Assembly: GCA_037074705.1 (NCBI GenBank)
Contig: CM073590.1
Location: 50,867,895 to 50,931,894, forward strand
Direction: 5' to 3'
DNA length: 64,000 nucleotides
From: Zhengitettix transpicula
Taxonomy: Eukaryota; Arthropoda; Insecta; Orthoptera; Tetrigidae
In this document: positions 23,115 through 31,939 of the stretch, piece after piece
Layout of the letters: the number at the start of each line of letters is the position of its first letter
How positions within the stretch are numbered: position 1 is the stretch's first letter
Made by a program: the position numbers and the translations under genes
The notes under the pieces: model-generated
The model's database searches: none
What the model saw: only the letters and a program-made list of their open reading frames with translations
Told to the model about the DNA's origin: nothing

Positions 23115-25453
23115 ATTAGTAAGGATATGACATTGTCAAAAATAATTGCAATATTGGTATGGAAATGAAAGAGAGCGAGGTTGGGGCTTACCTGAAAGTG
23201 AAGTGTGGTGTATCCATAGGAAACCGAAGGTTGTTCTTCAAATTTTCGGAGGCTCTCAGCCTCCTCCTTCAGAAAGGACTGTTACACCATTCTGTGCACT
23301 GGCTGGCTGCGGAGTTATGACTGCCACATAGCTAGTAACCCATAAACAAGTAACACCCCTACCAGGTCACTAACTTTCTCTTTCAGGGGAAGGTCGTAGC
23401 ATAGGAAAGGTTCTGATCGTGATCATTCATACACAGCAACCTTATACATACATATATGCTTAAACATACATATAAACATGCACAGACATACACACCCATA
23501 CATATGTATGCATACGCATACATACATATGCATACATACATACGCATGCTCATACATATTCACATGTTCACATGAAAGTGAGGATGGCAGGTAGAAAGGG
23601 CACTATTTAAAGAATGTTGAGTTCAGGGCTTTGCCTAATCGTCCGCCCCTTACAGTTCACCAAGAACTGACGACACCCACTCTCCTGCCGTTCAGGACGC
23701 GACTCGTCTCCACCACACAACTCCGGTCAAAGACACCGGCTTTTCTTGCTGATGAGCCGAATGTTGGGTAACAACTGTCCCGTCTCCTGGCCCACAGCTT
23801 CCCCTTTGCCGTCCAAGACCCGACTACTCTAACCGCCACAGCTATTACCAGCCACGGTCACCTTTGTCTGAGCACATTCACCCCTACGATCAGAAAATGA
23901 CCTGCCAAGGTGTCCCTCACAAACCCACTTCCTGTCGCCATAAACTTGGTCCCAATGACCGGCCAAGTGAATAATTTTATCTCCAACATTCCCACACCAA
24001 GACAATTAGTATTAATGTTTAAAATCACTTATAACAAAAAAAAGGAAAATGATGTGGTGAAATTAAATAACACTTTTATCAAATAAGGAAATGTGACATG
24101 TCAAATTGAGTATCTCATTTGTATAGGAAAGAGGGACATAGAGCAGTAGACTTATCTTAAATTGACAAGTGGCATAGTTACCTGGGACAAAATAAAATTC
24201 CAAATGAACATCTGAAATTTTCTCCTGTGCCACAGAAAATAATTTATATAACTATAGGTAATTTAACTTCTATTGCACATAATGTGCACTTTTTGTGACA
24301 AGTTTATTTTATTACATCTGTTGCAAAAAGATGTCCCTGTCCAGTTGTACCATGAATGATTTCATAGGAAGTGTGTAGGATTATCTTTAACTCTGTTGGG
24401 TGTAGTGTAGTGTCAGATTCTGTCATTAGTCATGCTGAAGTACCAAGTTTGTACAAACTTAATACTTCAATATGCAGTAAGTTTTTCATTTTGATAGAAA
24501 AATAATTGTGAATAAAATATCAACATGACTCTTCATTTGTCCAAGATACGTAAGGTTTCTTTGTACTTCACTTTGTTTTACAGTAGATCATTTCCCCCCT
24601 TTTTAGTCAATATTGCATTAATATTCCTAGTTCAAATCTTTTCCTCTTTTTTGGTAGTCCTAGCTTTACTTTGATGAATTTTGTAGGATAAGATAATTAA
24701 ATAACTAAGGCTCTTGTGCTGAAAATGTTTGAAATTTTCCCTCGTCCATTTGAACTTAAATTGAGATTAAATTAAGATACGATGTGTAATAGAAATTTTT
24801 TTCTTATGAATTTTTTTCACCGTTGCTCATCTTTAATTGTCGGATATGAGTAAAGCTAATACCTTAATACATCAAATGTACAAGCTTCACAATATTTCAA
24901 CTCGGTTGATTTATCTTGTTGTAGGTTATGGGAATTACAGAAACAACGAAGGAGGTAACAATAATTTCTATCAGAATGGATATCAACAGAGGGATAACTT
25001 CAATAACAGTAATTATGGTGGAGGATACAAGAGGGGAAGTCGTGGGGGGACTGGAGCCCCTCGCGGTGGAACTGGTATGTGTTCTTACAAATACTTCAGA
25101 ACTTATTTATATTTTCTATAAAGGATAATATCATACAAACACATGAAATCAAAATGTTGACAACTTACAATCCTTCCTATTTATCAGCTCATACTTTGTA
25201 TTACAAGTGACTATATTTCCTTAGTTGTTTTTACAATGTATAGTAAATGAAGTGTTACTTTGCTTTTTATGCTTAATAATTTATTTTAGCTTTATTCTTT
25301 CTACTTCTGCTATCTGTAAATCTTAGCTTATGTTCACTTTTCAATAATGAATACATTTTTACAGGTCAAAGAGGAGGTACTGGTAATCGTGGTGGTAATA
25401 ATCCTAGAGGTCGAGGAGGAAACTTTATGCGTGGTGGTGGCGGCAAACCGTAA
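8188..25453 (+). CDS. Capr: Caprin (cytoplasmic activation/proliferation-associated protein), 12 coding exons
   Basis: Join of 8188-8304, 10682-10924, 11350-11508, 11580-11741, 13193-13316, 14818-15020, 15950-16114, 19380-19613, 20301-20529, 22228-22380, 24925-25074 and 25365-25453, giving 675 codons and TAA. Every intron is GT-AG and the frame is open throughout. The start MPSA and the block RNLEKRK...LNTDQLNAISKYNEVLQ match the Caprin family coiled coil; GTTYGKLKEI and the surrounding block match the Caprin-1 dimerisation domain (about residues 121-227). FNFLQ-ESELD (332-341) fits the G3BP-binding motif. Then come a Pro/Gln-rich stretch, a Trp-rich acidic segment (about 486-540) and an RGG tail (about 555-675). 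Known role of the family: RNA-binding partner of FMRP and G3BP/Rasputin in stress granules and translational control. Human Caprin-1 is of similar length (about 700 residues). The gene symbol follows the Drosophila name and is by homology. Confidence 0.95.
9350..9440. repeat. foldback element, right arm only
   Basis: In Caprin intron 1. It has the strings TTGATTTCAGGT and CTTTCCTATCCAAATGTG, which form the right inverted arm of the element complete at 22556-22801, without a matching left arm next to it. Confidence 0.55.
9603..9960. mobile_element. foldback (long-TIR MITE-like) element, complete copy
   Basis: In Caprin intron 1. The left arm starts TTGGTATGGAAAGG and carries GTGGCTTACCT; the right arm is its reverse complement, ending CCTTTCCATCAAT with AGGTAATCCAC. 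Inner blocks GGCTCTCAG and TTCAGGAA also pair, so the arms are well over 100 bp of a 358-bp element. It is flanked by TATA-like sequence on both sides. There is no coding capacity. It is the best-preserved member of a family with about six more pieces in introns 1, 9 and 10. Confidence 0.75.
10682..10924 (+). CDS. Capr: Caprin exon 2 (residues 40-120)
   Basis: Acceptor TTGCAG, donor GTAGTT, 243 nt, phase 0-0. It encodes the most conserved Caprin block (NTDQLNAISKYNEVLQTL) and an Ala/Lys/Gln/Glu-rich helix predicted to be coiled coil. The upstream frame between about 10670 and 10681 is intronic. Confidence 0.95.
11350..11508 (+). CDS. Capr: Caprin exon 3 (residues 121-173)
   Basis: Acceptor TTCTGTAG, donor GTTAGT, 159 nt, phase 0-0. 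It encodes LSEEDLKYLDDLFTEVSP, matching the start of the Caprin-1 homodimerisation region. Confidence 0.95.
11580..11741 (+). CDS. Capr: Caprin exon 4 (residues 174-227)
   Basis: Acceptor AATTTGCAG, donor GTAAGT, 162 nt, phase 0-0; only 71 bp of intron separates it from exon 3. It encodes EGKQKEFVGTTYGKLKEI, the second half of the dimerisation region; the GTTY motif is characteristic of the family. Confidence 0.95.
12041..12787. mobile_element. ~750-bp TIR element in Caprin intron 4
   Basis: Imperfect inverted repeats of about 40 bp bound the segment: left arm 12041-12080 and right arm 12746-12787 share ATTACCAAAA and TCACTCTTGATCAA in inverted orientation. Just inside the left end a second inverted pair (12077-12106 with 12132-12161, sharing TTTTATTTTAACC) forms an independent stem of about 30 bp. 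No ORF. Class II non-autonomous element is the simplest reading; superfamily unknown. Confidence 0.55.
13193..13316 (+). CDS. Capr: Caprin exon 5 (residues 228-269, acidic linker)
   Basis: Acceptor GTTTTTAG, donor GTAAGA, 124 nt, ends in phase 1. It encodes a Val/Glu/Pro-rich disordered linker. Placement rests on frame continuity with exons 4 and 6 rather than on strong sequence conservation. Confidence 0.82.
14818..15020 (+). CDS. Capr: Caprin exon 6 (residues 269-336), ends in FNFLQ
   Basis: Acceptor TTTTCAG immediately followed by a second CAG: a NAGNAG pair, exon start 14818 or 14821, both in frame. Donor GTGAGC. It encodes an Ala/Pro-rich disordered stretch ending STFNFLQ, the first half of the G3BP-binding motif. 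Confidence 0.9.
15950..16114 (+). CDS. Capr: Caprin exon 7 (residues 337-391), begins ESELD
   Basis: Acceptor TTTCACAAG, donor GTAATT, 165 nt, phase 0-0. It starts with ESELDTPDL, aligning with the acidic second half of the vertebrate G3BP-binding motif, then becomes Thr/Pro/Gln-rich and disordered. Confidence 0.9.
18160..18875 (+). repeat. unclassified repeat in Caprin intron 7
   Basis: Begins GGTCATTCCATGCCAAGTGA, a phrase I associate with dispersed arthropod repeats, and contains a GC-rich patch at about 18295-18355 unlike the surrounding intron. A 28-bp segment, TACTGTTGTGG.ACTGTAGCAGC, occurs twice in direct orientation (about 18371 and 18850). No coding potential recognised. Confidence 0.4.
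19380..19613 (+). CDS. Capr: Caprin exon 8 (residues 392-469, Pro/Gln-rich)
   Basis: Acceptor GTGTTGCAG, donor GTAAGC, 234 nt, phase 0-0. It encodes VQVVFQASSE, which resembles the PQVFQA segment of vertebrate Caprin-1, then low-complexity Pro and Gln runs. Confidence 0.9.
20301..20529 (+). CDS. Capr: Caprin exon 9 (residues 470-546, Trp-rich acidic)
   Basis: Acceptor TTTTCATAG, donor GTAAGT, 229 nt, ends phase 1. It carries six short repeats of the form acidic/Pro-x-W (AEWT, GDWS, PEWT, GEWT, GDWN, EDWY) in a Gly/Asn/Asp-rich context. I do not recognise this as part of vertebrate Caprin-1. Confidence 0.9.
21045..21200 (+). repeat. tRNA-derived SINE-like element in Caprin intron 9
   Basis: An A-box-like TGGCCGAGATGGTTCAGGCA is followed about 40 nt later by a B-box-like GGTTCAAGTCC. 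This spacing fits a tRNA-derived pol III promoter (Leu/Ser-like). The body after it is pyrimidine-rich and not tRNA. Boundaries approximate. Confidence 0.55.
21361..21490. repeat. foldback element, left arm
   Basis: In Caprin intron 9: GTATGGAAAGG, GTGGCTTACCTGAAATTGAAG, TCGGAGGCTCTC and CCTTCAGGAAGGAGTGTTA in the same order as the 9603-9960 copy. No inverted right arm follows directly. Confidence 0.6.
22228..22380 (+). CDS. Capr: Caprin exon 10 (residues 546-597, RGG)
   Basis: Acceptor TTACAG, donor GTAAGT, 153 nt, symmetric phase 1-1. It encodes closely spaced GGRGGRGG and GRGRGSGG repeats typical of RGG-box RNA-binding segments and arginine methylation targets. Confidence 0.92.
22434..22518. 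repeat. (TA)n(TG)n microsatellite
   Basis: In Caprin intron 10: about 20 TA units followed by about 20 TG units, directly upstream of a foldback element copy. Confidence 0.95.
22556..22801. mobile_element. foldback element, short complete copy
   Basis: In Caprin intron 10. Left end TTGGTATGGAAAG with TGTGGCTTACC, right end CTCTCTTTCCTATCCAAATG with GATTTCAGGTAGTC: the two ends are inverted copies. At about 245 bp it is shorter than the 358-bp copy at 9603 because the middle is partly missing. Confidence 0.65.
22855..22938. repeat. (TG)n/(CA)n/(TA)n microsatellite
   Basis: In Caprin intron 10: TG then TA then CACACA then TA dinucleotide runs, between two foldback element copies. Confidence 0.95.
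22944..23060. repeat. foldback element, rearranged copy
   Basis: In Caprin intron 10. It starts as the usual left arm (TTGGTATGGAGAGGA, GTGGCTTACCTGAAAGTGAAG). The next block, GGAGGCTGAGAGCATCCG, is inverted relative to other copies, so the arm has folded back on itself within about 90 bp. Confidence 0.6.
23062..23112. repeat. (TA)n microsatellite
   Basis: About 25 TA units directly after the rearranged foldback copy. Confidence 0.97.
23151..23310. repeat. foldback element, left arm
   Basis: In Caprin intron 10: TTGGTATGGAAATG, GGGCTTACCTGAAAGTGAAG, AATTTTCGGAGGCTCTCAGC and GTGCACTGGCTGGCTGC, collinear with the 9603-9780 arm. Confidence 0.65.
23440..23575. repeat. (CATA)n-type microsatellite
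   Basis: Imperfect CATA/CATG/CACA tetranucleotide repeats in Caprin intron 10. Confidence 0.85.
23590..23985. repeat. GC-rich non-coding insert in Caprin intron 10
   Basis: A roughly 400-bp block of markedly higher GC content than the rest of the intron, with no stop-free frame of known type and no splice-site context. Boundaries are set by composition. It may be an old SINE-like or DNA element. I recognise no family. Confidence 0.4.
24925..25074 (+). CDS. Capr: Caprin exon 11 (residues 597-647, Asn/Tyr/Gly-rich)
   Basis: Acceptor TTGTTGTAG, donor GTATGT, 150 nt, symmetric phase 1-1. NGYQQRDNFNNSNYGGGYKRG recalls the YQ/RD/FKRG run near the vertebrate Caprin-1 C-terminus, followed by RGG-type repeats. 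Confidence 0.92.
25365..25453 (+). CDS. Capr: Caprin exon 12 (residues 647-675 and stop)
   Basis: Acceptor TTTTTACAG; the frame ends RGRGGNFMRGGGGKP and TAA at 25451-25453. This is the terminal RGG segment and start of the 3' UTR. Confidence 0.92.
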
Positions 25454-26408
25454 ACAATGTTTTGTTTTCATGCAATATGTTGTGGTTGCACCAATTACTT
25501 CCATATTTGTAAGTGATGAATGTAATGATTTGTGTGACTATGAAACTAAAGAATAACTTTGTGGCTTGACTGATTCTGTAGTGTGGACAAAAGACAGAAT
25601 GCCGATCTCATTGAGTGATAATTTCTGTTCTGTGCTTTTTTTTTAAAGATTAAACCACAACGTATACTGTGAAATGATTTTACAAATAATTATTTTACAT
25701 TATTTGAAGACAGTGCTATAATGAAGAATTTTTAATTATTTGTGCAGGTAAACAATTCCTATAGTTTTAATGCTGTAGGATGTGTATAATGAATGATTTG
25801 TTGTTACAAACATCTTTGATGTTTGCAAAGATTGTGAAGGCATCAGTTTGCCAATGAAATCCACAAATCCTATATCAACTTATAAGTATTATTAAATAAA
25901 ATGTGTCAGAAGGCAGTTTTCACAGGGCAACAACTGAGAAAAATAATTCATAAAAAATAATTTTATTATAAAAATAGCAAAAAAAGAGTACACATGTATT
26001 AAAAAGAGTAACTAAAAACAAAAAAAAAAGAGTATTTCTCCAATAGGCTTCAAGTTCTGATATTTGTTTGCTTTATATTATGTTCTTTCAATAATTATAA
26101 AGTTTTGTCTTTGAAAATGCCAGAAAACGTGTATTTAATGTCTTCTGCTGTTGTTCATATTGAATAGAGATCAAGAATTAATTTGTTGCTGAAAGTTTGA
26201 ATTGTAATAATACACAGCATCCTTTCATTTTGTCAATTTTTATACAAAACTTTTCCGTTTCAGGCTCTTACTTCTAATAAAATAAATACATTTCAACGTG
26301 TTTGGTTTTATTATAAGACTTCTCCCAAACTTGTTAAATAAGCTGTATGAATAGAACTATGTATGACATTAGTGAATGTAAGCTTTCCCAGTGTAAATTG
26401 TTAATAAA
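25454..26408 (+). terminator. Caprin 3' UTR with candidate poly(A) signals
   Basis: AT-rich sequence after the stop codon. Canonical AATAAA hexamers lie at 25895-25900, 26276-26281, 26281-26286 and 26403-26408. The cluster near 26.28 kb and the one at 26.40 kb are plausible main cleavage signals; which is used cannot be decided from sequence. Confidence 0.5.
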
Positions 26409-29400
26409 TTTTTTGCGGTGGAGCACCAGGTTCGGATTTCTCGATGTTGATGTTTCTGTATAACATTATTATATCACCTAAATGTTATGGGTGATTGTTA
26501 AATTCAGTAATTGTACATATGCATTAGGATTTTAGTTTATTAATTTAAATATACCACAGTTTTCGATTTCTTTAGAAGGGAAGCTTCACGAGAATATTTC
26601 TTGAAACTATCTCACATAAGTTTTAAAAAAAGTGTTTATATGTTATCAAGATGAAAACATAAACTAATGGCACAATGATATTTACAAGAAACAGTTTTCC
26701 TGATTATTGCTCAATGTAAGAATTATTACATTAAATATACAAACCAAATGAGAAAGTTGATAGAAACTAGTTTTAGTGGACATTGTTAGTCTCTCAATGA
26801 TTCAAAATAGAATTTTGAATCAGTTTAGCAGTGTAAACAATTGCAAATATATCGTAATACTGATTTGTTACTGTTGCTCGTGGTCCCAATTACAAGTATT
26901 TTTAAAAACTTTCTCTTGTCATTCTAATTTTTTTTGGCATGAATTTTAGAGAATGGCTTGTCAACTTGTCTGAATTAAAGAGACTTCTCTTGACAAAACT
27001 ACAATCATTTCAGTTTCCTTTAAATTGTTTGAATTTAGCGAAAATATGAAAGGTATATGGGTAGATTTTGTAATTACACAATCTATAGAATTCTAATTAT
27101 TTGTATTATGTCTGACTTATTAGTTAACTTCTAATTATTACTGAGTGTGACCCTTTATGCTTCTTCCCCAATTTCTATAGGTTATTAGCCTATCTTTACA
27201 AGGAATTAATTACATTTATGTTTAAAATAAGTCATTTGTTCAGACTAAAATATAAATAAGGTTATTACAACTCCCAATTCAAAACGTATATACTTCACTT
27301 CTGCAATGAACTTCAGTTCTTTTTCTGAGGAGTTATATAATATATACAAATTCAAATATTGAATCCATAATTTTATTTTTTGACAATGTTGAAATTTTGT
27401 ATTAGGTATAAGCAGAACTGACTTTCTTGCCATAACGATTATCTTCTTAATTGTCTTTATATTTATTTAAATGGTGGTAACCATAAGATTTTGGAAGATG
27501 TTTTCATAAAAAAATTATAGTATTTATGTTCCAATCACTACTTTTAAGACACTCTCTTTGCTTCATTGGGATGGGTAGCACTAATAACTACCACCCTAAT
27601 TTTTTTACATTAAATTTGTTAAATTTATATTCTGAGCCATAATAAACTTAAACTATAACATAAATGATCTTGATTACACTTTGTAACTAAATATTTACAG
27701 TAATAATTAGTGACGGGAATTTAAAAAAATGATAGCATTACAAATGCACTACACACATTCTCTGACAAATCACTATAATTATGCATTGCCACAACACAGT
27801 CATTCCTTTGTATGTATATATATTATGTGGCGTTATTAGGATAAATCCTGGTGGCACTTTAGCATTAATTTCCTGTTAACATACAGAGGGGTGTCATCGT
27901 GGGTTCTTACTAGAAGCACCAACCTACGTTGAGCCCATTCAGCAATTATGTATATGTGGCAATTTAGCATGAATACTGATGTAAACATTTGTGTACAGAA
28001 AATAAGTTTTGTATATATAGTTTTTCACTACTTGTGAAATGTAACACACCAATGTTATTACAGAGTGGAAGATTAGAAAACAGAATGGATTTTGTGATAT
28101 GTAAATTTATAATTTGGAAGAGTAATTATGATCTAACTACAAAAATTGGTATTCAATCATTTTCGAAAAATATACCAGACTAAAATAAGAACTAGAGGAA
28201 TGAAAATTACACGTCATTGTATCCCAATCCTCGAAAACACTAGGACTAGCTACAGATCAAACACTATATATCAGAGGTGAGAAAACTTAACCATTTTCTA
28301 CATCTCAATGGGGTAGTAATTCTCTCTGCATACTCGGGCGGCAATCTCGTAACAATGTGTTGCTCCCTTGCTGGCTGGAACAGGTGTTGATGTCCACGTA
28401 ATGAAGTTGCTTCCTTACTGGCTTTAGAAATTACTTTTCAACGCCGTATACTTACAAGTGCTGTTGTCTTCTTAAATTTTTACTTATTCTGTTGGCTCTT
28501 TACGTCCTTCACGCAGCGGACAGTCAAGGGTTTACTGCTCTGTATTGGGGTATCAAAAGCCTTTGTTGTTTGTTACATTGTCATGGCTGGTTCACATGAT
28601 TTATTTGTTAAGCTTCCAGAAGCTATATCCCTTCTTGACGATGAAATATTCAAATATCCATCAATGGCTTATGTACAAAATTTTGTGTACATCACCTCTG
28701 GTTTAGAAGATTTCTCACATTGGCCAATGAAACCCCACAAACTATGGGTATTCATATCCCCAACACCATACAGCACAGATCTATCCCTGTTTCTGCATAC
28801 ATTAAACTGAATAAAATAAAATGATAGGATATGCTTGTGTTTGGCATCCAAATGTGTACCACAAAGTGAACCCATATGCAAGAGTGGTAACCGATGGAAC
28901 AGTCGCCAGTTAGCAGAAGAAAATATAGCTACTAGTATTCGACCAATTCGAATCTACTCGGTGGGGAAAGGAGCTACATCTACAACACACAAATAAATTT
29001 AGCAAGAAATTCATTTTTCCTAATATTAAGAACGTTTAGAATAATTGTGTTTTACCAATTTGAATTTATGCTTCGATTTGAAATACTTTAAACTGCACGC
29101 CTTGCGGTGCATCCGCTCCTGCTAATGCAGCCAACTGGCTATCTCTCTACAGAATCTCACAAATGAGAAATGCGCATATGTAGTATTCTGTTTAACCCCA
29201 TACTCCCCTACATTGTCTCTGTGAAGCTCAACAAACTCTGTTTCAGCGGTATGGACCAGTGAGTATATACATAATATTGGCAAGATTAGTTGCTCTATGC
29301 GCTTCTCAGACACCCTTCAAATATCGTTGATATGTAAACGATATATATGAAACTGAGGTGCGGTGTCCCAACATCAGAAAGTTTACAGTTCAAAATTGTC

Positions 29401-29985
29401 CCTTAACGAGGTGGACACATCATACTGGCAAACTGCACACTGTGTATAGTGCGTCGCCATCAGCTGTTTCGATATCGGCAATTATCAAGACTACCCTGAA
29501 AATAACGTACTATAAGATATCGACTTGGTAGTGAAAATGACAATTTATGTTTTTAAAACATTTGTATTTTTCTTCAATAATTTTAAATTTATTATAACAT
29601 ATCGGATTTATTATTTTTGTATTATAGCCCCAACGTTTTTTTATCAGTCACCATTTATACCAAGAAAACTAATACATAACTAAAACATCTAATTATCTGA
29701 AGTTTTCGACATTGTTGTCAAAATCATCGGTACAAAAAAAATTGTGCAGATGACTATCGCAATATTGCCAAAAGATGCAGATAATTTCAAAATTAAATAT
29801 TTTAGAAAATTATTATTTACTTTTCGTGATATATATGGTGATTGATAAAAACATTGGGGATATAATATAAATTAAAAATGTCTAGTTTTTAACATGAATA
29901 CATTTCATAATGCGGTGTTCCAGTTCTATTATTCCGTTTCTGGAGAGTTCTACCGGAAGTGATCCAAAGTACCTGTCTACAAACC
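26409..29985. other. intergenic, nothing supported
   Basis: AT-rich sequence downstream of Caprin. The 75-codon frame at 28583-28810 (starting MAGSHDLFVKLPEA) matches nothing I recognise and lacks splice context. No element structure was found. Confidence 0.4.
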
Positions 29986-29989
29986 ATAA

Positions 29990-30720
29990 TCGCTTATTGA
30001 TTGGACGATAAACGTTGACCAGTTAGAATTTTTATTTTTAAGTATTCGGAACGTATGGAAGTCTGACAGAGCCAAATCTGGGAATAGGATGGACGTTTCT
30101 GCATTCATTAGTACAAGGCTTTAAATTTGCCCATCACCAAAACGCGTTTATTGGCAGGAACGTTGTCCGGATGTAATTTTTTTTTCTGCAACGGGGTTCT
30201 GATTCTTACGAATTTTCTGTTTCGCGAGATGGTTAGAATAGTATTCCGCAGTTATTGTTTTACGTTTTTGAAGCTAGTAGAACAACAGACGCCATGACAT
30301 GTCCCACTTTCGGCACCATCTTCACCTTCTGAGCTGAAGAGCCTGCTATTAACCGCTCCACGTACTCTATTTTCGATTGTGGTTTGAATAGTCACATATC
30401 AACTTGGATAATCATGTTTGTGTTTCGCAAAACGCGACGTGTGTGTCAGCCGAATGACATAATGAGCATGCGCTGCACACACATTGCGCATAAAATTTTC
30501 AAGTGAAAAATGTAACTGACGTGTTCTTTTGATATTCCCACAGTATAAGAAATATCACGAAACTTCGCACGCCGTTCTTCCATTATAATATTTTGCACTT
30601 TTTTGATGTTTTCAGGTGTGGTTGCGTCGTTAATCATCTTGAACGCATTCACGCCCACTGTTAACGGTGGAAATTGAATAAGAGAAGTGAACATTCACAT
30701 TTTCGAGCCCGGAATGAATT
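29990..30720 (-). pseudogene. decayed mariner-family transposase
   Basis: On the minus strand the 30446-30694 frame contains TTPENIKKVQNIIMEERR and DISYTVGISKEHVSYIFH, the N-terminal helix-turn-helix region of mariner transposases. Further downstream (lower coordinates) separate frames carry VGHVMASVV, KTITAEYYSNHL and LTGQRLSSNQ-like strings, in the order of the transposase. The WVPR linker is eroded and no catalytic Asp triad is intact. It is a dead copy of a lineage different from the element at 55765. Confidence 0.7.
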
Positions 30721-31029
30721 TCGGTCGTCTTTAAACCTTCTTTTACGAATAATTTAATCACAGTACAATATTTTATTTCTCAGAACTCACGTATCGCAAG
30801 AGATTTAAACAGCTCCATAACGCTAAGTAATGAATGGATTTTTACACGACGTCTATTACGAGTTGTGGTAAAATGCGAGAGAAGTGCGACTAACTAAAGG
30901 CGAGGTTAAGAACTTTTCAGAGAACTCTCAGAATTAATACAGACCTCAGGCATAATATAAGCTAACTGAAAACTTCACGCATTTGAGACAGAAATAGGAA
31001 TCAATATACGTAATGTATAGTATTTTATT

Positions 31030-31320
31030 GGACCTTATATACTGGCCGTTTTAAATACTGATTCTAACACACACTGTTGGTTTGACAAAAGTTGGTTCTC
31101 CGTTCGTGAAGGACATGTCATTTGCCCGTTCTGAAGATTACTAGACGCTGGATGCAGTGTCCTGGTCTCCTACAATCGAAGACAGTGATCTAATTATGAG
31201 ATTAGAATAAATTAAACTTCAGCATACAAAATGTTTATCGATGAAAATTTTGCTATTTCTCTCGCAGACTGCAACTTATAACATATTCTCCTCCTTTAGC
31301 CGATGTCTCTCTTAGTCATA
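31030..31320. other. intergenic, nothing clearly assigned
   Basis: Sequence flanking the LTR-like zone; it may belong to the same decayed element but has no motif of its own. Confidence 0.3.
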
Positions 31321-31330
31321 TTCTCCAGCT

Positions 31331-31446
31331 TCGGTGATCACAGCACGACTGACTTCTTAAACACATTTACCATCTTCGGTGGTCGCAGAATAACTCCTTC
31401 TTAAACACATTCACCATCTTCGGTGATCGCCTCACGACTAACTTCT
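31331..31446 (-). repeat. 45-bp tandem repeat, about 2.6 copies
   Basis: Units beginning TCGGTGATC/TCGGTGGTC start at 31331, 31376 and 31420 and share CTTCTTAAACACATT.ACCATCT. The period is 45 then 44 bp. They lie directly downstream (minus strand) of a TATA-box-like site at 31479-31490. Confidence 0.85.
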
Positions 31447-31478
31447 CTAACTAACCTCTCTCACAAGCTTATCTCCCG

Positions 31479-31490
31479 CTTATATACCCC
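31479..31490 (-). promoter_or_regulatory. TATA-box-like site, minus strand
   Basis: Reads GGGGTATATAAG on the minus strand, followed by GC-richer sequence and the 45-bp repeats. It fits the U3/R boundary of an LTR, or a cellular promoter. No coding sequence could be linked to it. Confidence 0.4.
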
Positions 31491-31805
31491 CAGTCTTTTC
31501 CTTTTTCCTTTGTTCCAAAACTTCGTCGCAAATGCCCGTTGACAGTTTCTTCCATTATCCCGAGATTTATATTATGCAGTTGCAGTTCCTTAGTCATCAA
31601 ATGGCTACCTACTCTGTCTTGTCAAAAGCCGACAATCGAGACAGGACTATTTATCTTTTTGCACCCTCACACACCCAGATTTTGAAAACGAAGAAATACT
31701 CAGTCCTAAATAAACACGTTACAAACTGCCCTTTCAACAGTCCAGACCATTAATCAGAAACAATGTCTCACTTACTAGGCATTACAAATATATATAGTAG
31801 TGAAT

Positions 31806-31932
31806 ACAAAAGAAATTAATAAATAAATCAATTGATAGCCCCACGTTGGTGAAGCCAATTTGTAATTAATACAAAAGAATTATTTAAATAAATTGAATAC
31901 CCCACGTTGGAGAAGCAAAATGTAATGATTAA
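31806..31932. repeat. 62-bp tandem duplication with primer-binding-site-like motif
   Basis: Two adjacent units (31806-31870 and 31871-31932) share TACAAAAGAA, CCCCACGTTGG.GAAGC and TGTAAT. On the minus strand the core reads CCAACGTGGGG, as in many tRNA primer-binding sites of LTR retroelements, and abuts an ATTACA that could be an LTR end. Retroelement origin is inferred. Confidence 0.45.
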
Positions 31933-31939
31933 CTGGTAT

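Noticed and set aside
28583..28810. 75-codon frame beginning MAGSHDLFVKLPEA, considered as a small gene
   Set aside because: No family recognised, no splice sites giving a continuation, no promoter signal. Left as intergenic pending transcript evidence.
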